Source: Pseudorhodoplanes sp. (GTDB taxonomy: Bacteria; Pseudomonadota; Alphaproteobacteria; Rhizobiales; Xanthobacteraceae). Taken from it: DNA of 64,000 bases. The stretch is taken from positions 1 to 64,000 of the forward strand of contig JALHOD010000012.1 of assembly GCA_022843165.1 (NCBI GenBank), given 5' to 3'. How positions within the stretch are numbered: position 1 is the first letter of the stretch; each line of letters opens with the position of its first letter. The position numbers and the translations under genes are program-made. The notes under the pieces are model-generated. The model made no database searches, was not told the origin of the DNA, and was given only the letters and a program-made list of their open reading frames with translations. This document shows, in pieces, positions 53,889-62,685 of the stretch.

Positions 53889-55253
53889 TCATTGCATCGC
53901 GGTCCGGAAATGATTGATCAGGTCGATGCGGGTGACCAGACCGAGAAAACGATCGTCCTCCATCACGATGGCAACGAAATCCTTCCTGAACAGCGGCACC
54001 AGATCGCGGATCGGCGCATCGGCGGAGATCGTCTCCAGCCGCGTCACCATCACGTCGCTGACCGGACGGCTGAAGGCCCTGCTTTCGCCGAGCGTCAGCA
54101 GCGCAGCCAGCAGATCGCTTTCATCGACCAGGCCGACAATCCGGTCGCCGTCCATCACCGGCATCTGCGAGACATCGGCCGCGCGCATGCGCGCGAACAC
54201 CGTGCGCAGGTTGTCCTGCGGGCGCACTTCGACCGCACCGCCTTTGTCGCGCGGCGCCACCACCAGATCGCGTACCTTGCCGGATTTCTCGACACCGAGA
54301 AAACCTTCCTGCGCCAGATAGGCGTCGTTGAACACCTTGGAGAGATATTTGGCGCCGGAATCGCAGATGAAACTGACCACACGCTTCGGCGTGCTTTGCG
54401 CGCGGCAATAGCGCAAAGCCGCCGCCAGCAGCGTGCCGGACGACGAGCCGCCGAACACGCCCTCCACGCGCAGCAGGTCGCGCGCGGCCACGAAGCTTTC
54501 CGGGTCGGGAATCGAATAGGCCTCTTTCACCAGCGACAGATCGCAGTTCGGCGGGACAAAATCCTCGCCGATCCCCTCCACCGCCCAGCTGCCCGCCTCC
54601 GTCATCTGCCCGGTCTTGACCAGCGGCGCCAGCACCGAGCCGACGGGATCGGCCAGGATCATTTTCGTTTTCGGCGACGCAGCCTTCATGAAACGCCCGA
54701 CGCCGGTCAGCGTCCCGCCGGAGCCGACGCCGACCACAACGGCGTCGATGTCGTTGTTCATCTGCCTGAGCAATTCCGGCGCGGTTGCGGTTTCATGCGC
54801 GTGCGGATTGGCAGGGTTCTCGAACTGGTTGATGTAGATCGCGCCCTTCGCCCGCTGCGTGATGTCGGCGGCGAGATCCTGGTAATAATCGGGATGGCCC
54901 TTGCCGACATCCGAGCGCGTGAGAATGACCTCGGCGCCCATGGCGCGCGCATGCAGAATCTTCTCGCGCGACATCTTGTCGGGCACCACCAGCACGGTGC
55001 GATAACCCTTTTGCGCCCCGACGAAGGCAAGCCCGAGCCCGGTATTGCCGGCGGTCGCTTCCACGATCATGCCGCCCGGCTTCAGGCGGCCGTCGGCCTC
55101 CGCCGCCTCGATCATGGCGCGCGCCGGCCGGTCCTTGATCGAGCCTGACGGATTTTGACTCTCGAGCTTGAGAAACAGCTGGCACGGCCCGGTATCGAGG
55201 CGCGTCACCGCGACCAGCGGGGTTTCGCCGATCAGATCGAGAATGGATGTCAT
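53889..55253 (-). CDS. Cystathionine beta-synthase with CBS domain pair
   Basis: The 454-residue PLP enzyme joins serine or O-acetylserine with homocysteine to form cystathionine. The PLP lysine is K40 in SGSIKDRPAR, with EATAGNTGLGLAF and the GVGSGGTLTGVGRFM phosphate loop. Two CBS domains (about residues 335-454) form a Bateman module, probably for nucleotide or SAM regulation. Bacterial homologs vary between cysteine synthase and beta-synthase; the CBS pair and the neighbouring gamma-type gene favour the latter. Confidence 0.9.
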   Translation of the reverse strand: MTSILDLIGETPLVAVTRLDTGPCQLFLKLESQNPSGSIKDRPARAMIEAAEADGRLKPGGMIVEATAGNTGLGLAFVGAQKGYRTVLVVPDKMSREKILHARAMGAEVILTRSDVGKGHPDYYQDLAADITQRAKGAIYINQFENPANPHAHETATAPELLRQMNNDIDAVVVGVGSGGTLTGVGRFMKAASPKTKMILADPVGSVLAPLVKTGQMTEAGSWAVEGIGEDFVPPNCDLSLVKEAYSIPDPESFVAARDLLRVEGVFGGSSSGTLLAAALRYCRAQSTPKRVVSFICDSGAKYLSKVFNDAYLAQEGFLGVEKSGKVRDLVVAPRDKGGAVEVRPQDNLRTVFARMRAADVSQMPVMDGDRIVGLVDESDLLAALLTLGESRAFSRPVSDVMVTRLETISADAPIRDLVPLFRKDFVAIVMEDDRFLGLVTRIDLINHFRTAMQ

Positions 55254-55263
55254 TGAACGGATT

Positions 55264-55965
55264 CTAACCTTGCAACCAGTTCACAAGCGCCTTGGTCACG
55301 GCCTCCGGCCGCTCGAGCGTGGACAGATGCCCGCTGTCGGGGACGACCACAAGGCGGCTACCCGGAATAAGAACATTCATTTCGCCGGACAGCTCCGGCG
55401 GAGTAAGTTGATCTCCATCTCCCACCAAAATGAGTGTGGGACAGCCGATCTGCGGAAGAGCGGGCCGCGAATCCGGGCGACCGGCAATCGCACGCTGCTG
55501 ACGCACGAATGCATCCGCGCCAGTGTCTTCCGCCATCCGCATTACGACCTGCTTCAGTCCCTCGTCGTGCTGGCGGTTCTTGTGAACCAGCATCGGCCAT
55601 TGCAGCGCGGGGATTTCCGCGAACCGCCCGGCGAGCGCGATGTCGATCTGGCGCTGGCGGTTCTCCGATTGCTGGGGGGTATCGGCGCGCGGGCCGGTAT
55701 CCAGCAGCGCCAGCTTCGCCACCCGCTGCGCCGCCGCCCGCATGATCGCCATGGCGACATAGCCGCCCATCGACAACCCGATCAGGGCAAACCGGGGCGG
55801 GGCGTCGGCGAGGATCCGGGCGGCAATCGCCGCCATGCCGTCGTCGTGGCGGTGATCGGCGACCGTGACCGGGCCGAACGACCACAGGGCGGGCAACTGG
55901 GCGGCATAGAGCCTGGGCGAGCAATTCAGGCCGGGGATCAGGATGATCGGAAGTGTCTCGGTCAT
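55264..55965 (-). CDS. Alpha/beta-fold hydrolase
   Basis: The 233-residue protein has the nucleophile elbow GLSMGGYVAMAI (serine), a C-terminal catalytic histidine in PDSGHLSTLE and an acid near LVGDGDQLTPPE. No signal peptide is seen. The substrate is unknown. It lies just upstream of cystathionine beta-synthase on the same strand, 10 bases from its start, and is divergent from the RNA helicase gene. Nothing links it chemically to transsulfuration. Confidence 0.88.
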   Translation of the reverse strand: MTETLPIILIPGLNCSPRLYAAQLPALWSFGPVTVADHRHDDGMAAIAARILADAPPRFALIGLSMGGYVAMAIMRAAAQRVAKLALLDTGPRADTPQQSENRQRQIDIALAGRFAEIPALQWPMLVHKNRQHDEGLKQVVMRMAEDTGADAFVRQQRAIAGRPDSRPALPQIGCPTLILVGDGDQLTPPELSGEMNVLIPGSRLVVVPDSGHLSTLERPEAVTKALVNWLQG

Positions 55966-56043
55966 GTCTCCTCCAACGCTCGAAAGCCCCGTCCGGAGCC
56001 GAAAAGTTAAGCTATTTATTTAACTTAGTGCACCGCCGAAGGA

Positions 56044-56071
56044 TTGACTTTCGCCCCTCCGGCCCTATCTT
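56044..56071 (+). promoter_or_regulatory. Candidate sigma-70 promoter of the RNA helicase gene
   Basis: TTGACT (56044-56049), a 16-bp spacer and TATCTT (56066-56071) lie 115 bases upstream of the helicase ATG. An AT-rich inverted repeat AAGTTAA...TTAACTT (56004-56026) just upstream may bind a regulator of this divergent region. Confidence 0.5.
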
Positions 56072-56083
56072 CCGGGCACAGGA

Positions 56084-56105
56084 GCGACCGACAGGATTCG
56101 GTCGC
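56084..56105 (+). promoter_or_regulatory. Hairpin in the helicase mRNA leader
   Basis: GCGACCGA and TCGGTCGC form a perfect 8-bp stem with a 6-nt loop about 80 bases before the start codon. Cold-responsive helicase mRNAs often carry structured leaders; a role here is inference. Confidence 0.4.
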
Positions 56106-56185
56106 CGCCCCCTTTCCGCGCATCGCAGTCGTCGTTCCTTCATCCGGCGCGGCTATATCACCGGGCGGCACCGCTTAGAGGTTCT

Positions 56186-57553
56186 ATGTCCTTCTCTCAA
56201 CTCGGCTTGTCCGACAAGGTTTTGTCCGCCGTCCAGGCGGCTGGTTATACGACACCCACCCCCATTCAAAGCGAAGCCATTCCGCACGTTCTCGCCCGGC
56301 GCGACGTGCTGGGCATTGCGCAGACCGGCACCGGCAAAACGGCGGCTTTCACGCTGCCGATGATCACCATGCTGGAAAACGGCCGCGCCCGCGCGCGCAT
56401 GCCGCGCACACTGATCCTTGAGCCGACGCGCGAACTCGCCGCGCAGGTGCAGGAAAATTTCGACAAATACGGCATCGGCCAGAAGCTCAACGTGGCGCTG
56501 ATCATCGGCGGCGTCTCCTTCGACGAGCAGGATGCCAAGCTGACGCGCGGCGTCGACGTTCTGATCGCAACACCCGGCCGTCTGCTCGATCATTTCGAAC
56601 GCGGACGCCTTCTGCTCACCGGCGTGGAATTGCTGGTGATCGACGAAGCCGACCGCATGCTCGACATGGGTTTCATTCCCGACATCGAGCGCATCTGCAA
56701 ACTGGTGCCGTTCACCCGGCAGACGCTGTTCTTCACGGCTACCATGCCGCCGGAAATCCAGCGCATCACCGAGCAATTCCTGCATAATCCGGTGAAAGTG
56801 GAAGTGTCGAAGCCGGCCACCGCCGCCATCACCATCACCCAGAAGCTGGTCAGGACCGGGCGCGAAGCTTTCGAAAAACGCGAGACCCTCCGCCGCCTGA
56901 TCAAGTCGCAAGACCCGTTCAAGAACGCCATCATCTTCTGCAACCGCAAGCGCGAGGTCGGCGAGCTGCACCGCTCGCTGGTCAAGCACGGCTTCAATGC
57001 CGTGTGCCTGCACGGCGACATGGAACAGTCCGCGCGCACCGCGGCCCTCGACAAGTTCCGTCAGGGCGAAGCCAAGCTCCTGGTCGCGTCCGACGTCGCC
57101 GCACGCGGTCTCGACATTCCCGATGTCAGTCACGTCTTCAATTTCGACGTCCCCCATCACGCCGACGATTACGTTCACCGCATCGGCCGCACCGGCCGCG
57201 CGGGGAAATCCGGCGTCGCGATCTCGATCGTTGCGCCGTCCGACACAAAATCGCTCGCCGCGATCGAAAAGCTGATCGGCCAGAGCATCGTCTGGGACGG
57301 CGACCTGCCGGCTCCTGCAAGCGATGGCGAGGAACGGCGCGAGCCGCGCCGGCGCAAGCCGCAGGCATCCCGCAACCGCAATGAACCGCGGGAGCGGAGC
57401 CAGGCCAAGCCGGCACCGGAAACCAAGCCCGCCCCGGTCGCCCGCCTCAGCGACGTCCGGCGCAAATCGGAGCCCAAACCGGCACCGGAGCAGGACGCCG
57501 ATACCTCACACCTGCCCGCCTTCCTGTTCAGGCCGACTCGCATCAAGGCCTGA
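56186..57553 (+). CDS. DEAD-box ATP-dependent RNA helicase, RhlE type
   Basis: The 455-residue helicase has the Q-motif region (FSQLGLSDKVLSAVQAAGYT), Walker A AQTGTGKT, PTRELAAQ, the DEAD box VIDEADRMLDMGF, FTATMP and HRIGRTGRAG. The C-terminal 75 residues are basic and low in structure (ERREPRRRKPQASRNRNE), an RNA-contact tail as in RhlE. RhlE works in ribosome assembly and RNA decay, often in the cold. A GAGG ribosome binding site precedes the ATG. Confidence 0.92.
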   Translation: MSFSQLGLSDKVLSAVQAAGYTTPTPIQSEAIPHVLARRDVLGIAQTGTGKTAAFTLPMITMLENGRARARMPRTLILEPTRELAAQVQENFDKYGIGQKLNVALIIGGVSFDEQDAKLTRGVDVLIATPGRLLDHFERGRLLLTGVELLVIDEADRMLDMGFIPDIERICKLVPFTRQTLFFTATMPPEIQRITEQFLHNPVKVEVSKPATAAITITQKLVRTGREAFEKRETLRRLIKSQDPFKNAIIFCNRKREVGELHRSLVKHGFNAVCLHGDMEQSARTAALDKFRQGEAKLLVASDVAARGLDIPDVSHVFNFDVPHHADDYVHRIGRTGRAGKSGVAISIVAPSDTKSLAAIEKLIGQSIVWDGDLPAPASDGEERREPRRRKPQASRNRNEPRERSQAKPAPETKPAPVARLSDVRRKSEPKPAPEQDADTSHLPAFLFRPTRIKA

Positions 57554-57756
57554 TTTTCCAAAGCCCCGCTTTCATATTTTGCAATGAACCAAACGGTTAA
57601 TTGTACTGCTTTTTCTTGACGTTAGCATTGAGTCTGCAATCCCATTTACTCCCCCTTCATTCCTGTGAAATACCGTCGACCAGCAATTGAGATGAGGCTG
57701 CCACGCGGAGCCACCCGGGGCGGCCGTTTTGGTTTGCTGTATGCACGGGGGGCTGG

Positions 57757-58818
57757 ATGACCGCTCAAAGCGACGATCACGAACGCACGATGGCGTTCGC
57801 CGAAATCGCTTTGGGGCAGATCAAGGCCCTGCGCCAGCCCGCCTCGCCCCGCAACTACGAAGTCTGGTATAATTACGCGACCGGCTACAATCCGTCGCTC
57901 AATGAAATGGTCAACGAGACGCTGGCGCGCAGCGGCACGCTCTCGGAAGCCGACATCGAACAGGTCTACGAGACCTATCTCTCTCCCACCCGCCTGAGCG
58001 AGCGCATCGACAAGGTCGGCGCGCGCGTGATGGACGAGATCGATCAGGTCATGTCGATGGTGGATACCGCCGTCGGCAATGCCTCATCCTATTCGCAGAG
58101 CCTCGCCGGCGTCGGCAAGCAGCTCGGCACCGCCGACCGGGACGGCCTGCGCGCCATCGTCGAAAGCCTGGTCCAGACCGCGAAGGAGATGGAGGCCGCC
58201 AACAGCACCCTCGAAGCCCGGCTGACGGCGTCGAAGGAAGAAATCAACCAGCTGCAGGAAAATCTCGAAGTCGTCCGCACCGAGAGCCTGACCGATCCGC
58301 TGACCTCGCTGTCCAACCGGAAATTCTTCGATCAGGCACTGGCCAAATGCATCGCCGAAGCGGCGGCGCAGAACCAGACCTTGTCGTTGTTGATGACCGA
58401 CATCGATCATTTCAAGACTTTCAACGACACCTTCGGCCATCTGACCGGCGATCAGGTGTTGCGTCTGGTCGCGCTGTCGGTGAAGCAGAACGTCAAGGGT
58501 CAGGATATCGCCGCGCGCTACGGCGGCGAGGAATTCGCCGTCATCCTGCCAAACACCATGCTGCGCGCGAGCATCACCGTCGCCGACCACATCCGTCGCG
58601 CGGTCATGAGCAAAGAACTGATGAAACGCTCGACCGGCGAACATCTCGGCCGCGTCACGATCTCGATCGGAGTCGCGGCCTTGCGGCCAGGCGATACAAT
58701 ACAATCGCTGATCGGTCGCGCCGATGCCTGCCTCTATGCCGCCAAGCGCAATGGCCGCAACCGGGTGATCTGCGAGAGCGATCCCGAAGTCGCAGCCACG
58801 GCGACGCAGGTGGCGTAA
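57757..58818 (+). CDS. GGDEF domain diguanylate cyclase
   Basis: The 353-residue protein makes cyclic di-GMP. The C-terminal GGDEF domain (about residues 180-340) has the active-site motif RYGGEEFAVIL and TDIDHFKTFNDTFGH. The inhibitory I-site, normally RXXD five residues before the motif, reads KGQD here. The N-terminal half is helical (ASPRNYEVWYNYATGY early, then a coiled-coil EMEAANSTLEARLTASKEEI) and lacks a membrane helix, so it is a cytoplasmic sensor-type protein of the group found in Hyphomicrobiales. Confidence 0.92.
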   Translation: MTAQSDDHERTMAFAEIALGQIKALRQPASPRNYEVWYNYATGYNPSLNEMVNETLARSGTLSEADIEQVYETYLSPTRLSERIDKVGARVMDEIDQVMSMVDTAVGNASSYSQSLAGVGKQLGTADRDGLRAIVESLVQTAKEMEAANSTLEARLTASKEEINQLQENLEVVRTESLTDPLTSLSNRKFFDQALAKCIAEAAAQNQTLSLLMTDIDHFKTFNDTFGHLTGDQVLRLVALSVKQNVKGQDIAARYGGEEFAVILPNTMLRASITVADHIRRAVMSKELMKRSTGEHLGRVTISIGVAALRPGDTIQSLIGRADACLYAAKRNGRNRVICESDPEVAATATQVA

Positions 58819-58833
58819 AACCGGCTGCTGCAC

Positions 58834-60099
58834 TCAGAAGGTCCAGGTCAGGAACAGATAGCCGACCAGCGCCTGCCCGCTCGCGCCGGACAAAAGTCCA
58901 AAGGTCCCATTGGGCTGCAACTTGGCGTCCAGCAAGCCCAGTTCGCCGCCAATTTCCAGATTGTCCTTCGGCTTCCAGATCAGGTTTGCGGCATAGCGCG
59001 TGGTTTCGATCTTCGGCGCCAGGAAGGGAAGCGTGATATCGAGCGACAGCCGGCTCGCCATCACATTCGCCTCCCAGTGCTCCGAGAAGACGTGATGATA
59101 GGAGCCCACCACGCTCCAGCCCCGCGAATCGGCGGATGGCGGGGCCAGATTGATCAGCGACGAGAGATCCGCCGACGTGCCGAGATAAGGCGAGGCGTTC
59201 ACCGCATAGGTTGCCTGCATGGTGAATTCGCTGCCGTCGGAGATTTTCGGCAATGACTGCGTCAAACCCAAACTCGCCGCCCAGCCCAGCGCCGTGGAGC
59301 CGGTCGCTCTCCCCAGCCGCGCCAGCACGGGGTGGGCGCCCGACTGCTTCAGTTCATGCATCATGCCGGACCCATGCAGAGTCAGATCGTCGCTCTCATA
59401 CCGCAGGCGCGCGGCTAGGACGGGATCATCCGGATACATCGGCGCGAACGTGCCGGCATCGGCCTGCGTCGTCGCCACGCCGGTTTCCAGCGACACCGCC
59501 AGTTTCCACTTGTCGGACAGCTTATGTTCATAGGAGAACAGGCCCACGGTGCGGTCCGGCGCCGTCGCCGAAAACTGGAAGTCGCCGCTCCAGAAATCCA
59601 TCAGGCTGTCGGTATAGCCGACGCTCAGCCCGACCCAGGAGAGAATGCCTTCCGTCAGGGTGAAGGCGCCATTGCCGGAATCGCCGGAGGTTTTTTCGTA
59701 TTCGACCTCGATCCCGGTGGTGAGATCGCCAAACGCAGTCTTGCGCGTGGTGTCGACGCGAAAACTGAAATCGCCCGTGTTCAGGTAACTCGACGGTCCC
59801 GAGACGACGCCCTGCCGGGTATTCAACGCCGGGATGCGGCTGCCCCGGCTGTCCATCAGCTTCTGGTAGATCAGCGATACCGTGCCGGACAGTTCGACAC
59901 AGGTGCCCCCGACTGCGAACTGCTTCCAGGGTAGCCTGGGTTTCGAGTCGTCATCATCGTCGGACTCGCAGACGGCGGCGGTGGACGCAGGCTTCGGAGC
60001 CTGCGCCTGCGCCACCGTGGACCGGCACAAGCCGGCAATCACGGCGACCATAGCGCACAGAAAGACAGCCCGGCACAATCCGGTATGTATGAGCCACAT
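58834..60099 (-). CDS. Outer-membrane beta-barrel protein, Porin_2-like
   Basis: The 421-residue protein has a signal peptide ending near AQAQAP, an acidic patch CESDDDDDSK and a region GGTCVELSGTVSLIYQ like the start of Porin_2 barrels. The rest is made of alternating strands, and the chain ends in LFLTWTF, with the terminal phenylalanine expected for BAM-dependent barrels. Sequence identity to porins is likely low, so the exact function (channel or structural) is open. It converges with the GGDEF gene. Confidence 0.75.
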   Translation of the reverse strand: MWLIHTGLCRAVFLCAMVAVIAGLCRSTVAQAQAPKPASTAAVCESDDDDDSKPRLPWKQFAVGGTCVELSGTVSLIYQKLMDSRGSRIPALNTRQGVVSGPSSYLNTGDFSFRVDTTRKTAFGDLTTGIEVEYEKTSGDSGNGAFTLTEGILSWVGLSVGYTDSLMDFWSGDFQFSATAPDRTVGLFSYEHKLSDKWKLAVSLETGVATTQADAGTFAPMYPDDPVLAARLRYESDDLTLHGSGMMHELKQSGAHPVLARLGRATGSTALGWAASLGLTQSLPKISDGSEFTMQATYAVNASPYLGTSADLSSLINLAPPSADSRGWSVVGSYHHVFSEHWEANVMASRLSLDITLPFLAPKIETTRYAANLIWKPKDNLEIGGELGLLDAKLQPNGTFGLLSGASGQALVGYLFLTWTF

Positions 60100-60203
60100 A
60101 CGCCCTTACCCCCGCGCCTATAGGGCCGAGGCATCGGTTTGTCGTCAAGCGTTTCAGGGGAGCGAAGATCCTACGGCGGACAGTTTTTGGATGGCGCCGT
60201 GCG

Positions 60204-60575
60204 TCAGCGGGGGGCGTGCTGGCCTGTCCTGCCGCGCGACCCGCCCTTTACGGGTCGTGCCGCCCCACGCTGCGCGGCGGCCAGCGCCGCGCGCGCCCAC
60301 GCCGCCAATTCCTCCGGATCGTCATAAAGCCGCTCTGGCATCCGGCGATACGACATCACCACGCGCTTGCCATTCTTCGCGATATAGGTGAACGGCGGCA
60401 AATGCTCGCGCTCGAAATCGGAGGAATTTCTTTCGCCGGCCTTGAGATAGATCGTATCGTCGGCCACCAGCGCGAACATGACGCCGTCGGCATAGATGCC
60501 CGCACCGCCGAACATGCGGCGCACGGAGACCGTTCCGAACGCTGAAAAGATGTCGCGGATGCGATCCGGATCCAC
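60204..60575 (-). CDS. TfoX/Sxy N-terminal domain protein
   Basis: The 123-residue protein has the TfoX N-terminal signature (VSVRRMFGGAGIYADGVMFAL then YLKAGERN). In gamma-proteobacteria TfoX/Sxy activates competence genes, while single-domain alphaproteobacterial proteins are of unknown role. The C-terminal TfoX domain is absent. It lies 13 bases after the sufA-type gene on the same strand and may be cotranscribed with the SUF operon by read-through. Confidence 0.82.
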   Translation of the reverse strand: MDPDRIRDIFSAFGTVSVRRMFGGAGIYADGVMFALVADDTIYLKAGERNSSDFEREHLPPFTYIAKNGKRVVMSYRRMPERLYDDPEELAAWARAALAAAQRGAARPVKGGSRGRTGQHAPR

Positions 60576-60588
60576 GGATCGCGGCGCC

Positions 60589-60972
60589 CTAGTGCGCGCC
60601 GGCCTGATCGCCGCCGGCCGGTGTCAGTTGCACCGACTCGCCGCAGCCGCAGGCCGAGGTCTGGTTGGGATTGTTGAACACAAACTGCGCCGACATCTTG
60701 TCGGTCTTGTAGTCCATCTCGGTGCCGAGCAGGAACAGTACGGCCTTGGGATCGATCAGCAGGCGGATGCCCTTGTCCTCGATCACCTCGTCGGCCGGGC
60801 TGGCACTTTCGGCATATTCCATGGTGTAGGCCATGCCGGCACAGCCGCCATTCTTCACACCGACGCGCACGCCGGCGAAAGGCTTGTCGGCCTTGGCCAT
60901 GATTTCCTTGATCCGCTCAGCCGCGGCGTCGGTCAGCCGCATCACCTGGGGTCGGGGCCGGGCAGTTGCCAT
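60589..60972 (-). CDS. sufA: A-type Fe-S cluster carrier (SufA/ErpA/IscA family)
   Basis: The 127-residue carrier has the three cluster cysteines: one in KNGGCAGMAY and two in CGCGES. It receives Fe-S clusters from the SUF scaffold and passes them to apoproteins. It is the last gene of the sufD-sufS-sufT-sufA order, 87 bases after sufT. An inverted repeat CGTAAC/GTTACG lies in that gap (60994-61013); its role is unknown. Confidence 0.9.
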   Translation of the reverse strand: MATARPRPQVMRLTDAAAERIKEIMAKADKPFAGVRVGVKNGGCAGMAYTMEYAESASPADEVIEDKGIRLLIDPKAVLFLLGTEMDYKTDKMSAQFVFNNPNQTSACGCGESVQLTPAGGDQAGAH

Positions 60973-61059
60973 GTCAGCTCTCCAGTTTCGAAACGTAACA
61001 GACTGAAGTTACGAAACGATTTCCCATCAAATGTGGGGTCTGCCGCGCCAAAACGCAAC

Positions 61060-61437
61060 TCACCACATATTGAGCACAACGCGCGCTTCGTCCGACATCC
61101 GGCTCTGATCCCAGGGCGGGTCCCAGACCACCTGCACCTTGACGGGACCGACACCGGCGACGCTGGCCACCGCGTTTTCCACCATCAGCGGCAATTCGGC
61201 CGCCGCCGGACAATTCGGCGTGGTCAATGTCATGTCGACATCGACGGCGCGGTCGTCCTTGATGTCGACCTTGTAGATCAGGCCGAGCTCGTAGATGTCG
61301 GCCGGGATTTCCGGGTCATAGACGGTCTTCAGCGCGGCGACGATGTCGTCGGTCATGCGCGCGATCTCTTCCTTCGGTAGGGTGGAGCCGCCCGTCGATT
61401 CGGTTTTGGCATCGGCCGCGGTGGGATTGTCGGTCAT
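61060..61437 (-). CDS. sufT: SUF system MIP18/DUF59 family Fe-S assembly protein
   Basis: The 125-residue protein matches the SufT/DUF59 family, seen in DPEIPADIYELGLIYKVDI, DMTLTTPNCPAA and the C-terminal VVWDPPWDQSRMSDEAR. It aids maturation of Fe-S proteins. ATG 61437 overlaps the sufS stop (ATGA), so the two are translationally coupled. The longer open frame lies within sufS and is ignored. Confidence 0.92.
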   Translation of the reverse strand: MTDNPTAADAKTESTGGSTLPKEEIARMTDDIVAALKTVYDPEIPADIYELGLIYKVDIKDDRAVDVDMTLTTPNCPAAAELPLMVENAVASVAGVGPVKVQVVWDPPWDQSRMSDEARVVLNMW

Positions 61438-62675
61438 GCGAAGAAATCCTGTGCCTTGATGAGGGCGCGCGCCAGAACGTCGACCTCTTCCTTGGTGTTG
61501 TAGAGCGCGAACGACGCGCGGCAGGTGGCGGTGACGCCGAAGCGGTTCAGCAGCGGCATCACGCAATGCGTGCCGGCCCGCACCGCGACCCCGGAGCGGT
61601 CGATGATGGTCGCGACGTCATGCGGATGCGCGCCCTTCAGTTCGAACGAGACGATGGCGCCCTTCTCTTTCGCCGTGCCGATGATCTTGAGAGAATTGAT
61701 CTCGCGCAGGCGGTCATGCGCATAACGCACCAGCGCATCCTCATGCGTGCGGATCCGGCTCTTGCCGATGGAATTGACATAGTCGATGGCGGCACCGAGA
61801 CCGATGGCCTGCACGATCGGCGGCGTGCCGGCTTCGAATCTGTGCGGCGGCTCGCCATAGGTGACGCGATCCTCGAATACCTCGCGGATCATCTCGCCGC
61901 CGCCATTGAACGGCGGCATCGCCTTCAGCAGCTCTTCCCTGCCCCAGAGCACACCGATGCCGGTCGGGCCGTAGAGCTTGTGTCCGGTGAAGACGTAAAA
62001 ATCGCAGCCGATGTCCTGCACGTCCACGTCCAGGTGCACGGCCGCCTGGCTGCCGTCGACCAGCACCGGAATCCCGCGGGCCTGCGCGATCTTCACCACC
62101 TGTTTCACCGGAACGATGGTGCCGAGCGCGTTCGACATCTGGGTGATCGCGACCATCCTGGTGCGCGGTCCAAGCAGCTTCTCGAATTCCTCGATCAGGA
62201 AATTGCCGTCCTCGTCGACCGGCGCCCATTTGATGACCGCGCCCTGCCGCTCACGCAGGAAATGCCACGGCACGATGTTGGAATGGTGCTCCATGATCGA
62301 GAGCACGATTTCGTCGCCATCCCTGATGCGCTCGCGCCCGAAAGTCTGCGCCACCAGGTTGATCGCCTCGGTGGCGTTGCGCGTGAAGATCACGTCCTCC
62401 TTGCGCGGCGCGTTCAGAAAGGTCGCCACCGTTTCGCGCGCGCCCTCATAGGCCTCGGTCGCGGCGTTGGCGAGATAATGCAGGCCGCGATGCACGTTGG
62501 CATATTCGTGAGTATAGGCGCGCTGAATACGCTCGAGCACCGCTTTCGGCTTCTGCGCCGAGGCCGCGTTGTCGAGATAGACCAGCGGCTTGCCATAGAC
62601 CTGCAGCGCCAGCGCCGGGAAATCCTCCCGGATGCGGGCGACGTCGTAGGCGTCTATGGTCACGGGCTTGTTCAT
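61434..62675 (-). CDS. sufS: Cysteine desulfurase SufS
   Basis: The 413-residue PLP enzyme removes sulfur from cysteine for Fe-S cluster assembly. The PLP lysine lies in FTGHKLYGPTG, and the catalytic cysteine is in RAGTHCVMPLL near the C-terminus. YLDNAASAQKPKAVLE at the N-terminus is a SufS signature. It is coupled to sufT by the overlapping stop and begins 10 bases after sufD. Confidence 0.95.
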   Translation of the reverse strand: MNKPVTIDAYDVARIREDFPALALQVYGKPLVYLDNAASAQKPKAVLERIQRAYTHEYANVHRGLHYLANAATEAYEGARETVATFLNAPRKEDVIFTRNATEAINLVAQTFGRERIRDGDEIVLSIMEHHSNIVPWHFLRERQGAVIKWAPVDEDGNFLIEEFEKLLGPRTRMVAITQMSNALGTIVPVKQVVKIAQARGIPVLVDGSQAAVHLDVDVQDIGCDFYVFTGHKLYGPTGIGVLWGREELLKAMPPFNGGGEMIREVFEDRVTYGEPPHRFEAGTPPIVQAIGLGAAIDYVNSIGKSRIRTHEDALVRYAHDRLREINSLKIIGTAKEKGAIVSFELKGAHPHDVATIIDRSGVAVRAGTHCVMPLLNRFGVTATCRASFALYNTKEEVDVLARALIKAQDFFA

Positions 62676-62685
62676 TCGATTTCCG

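Noticed and set aside
60994-61013. CGTAAC-N8-GTTACG between sufT and sufA as an iron-responsive operator.
   Set aside because: It does not look like a Fur, RirA or IscR site I know and lies inside an operon; kept only as a note under sufA.
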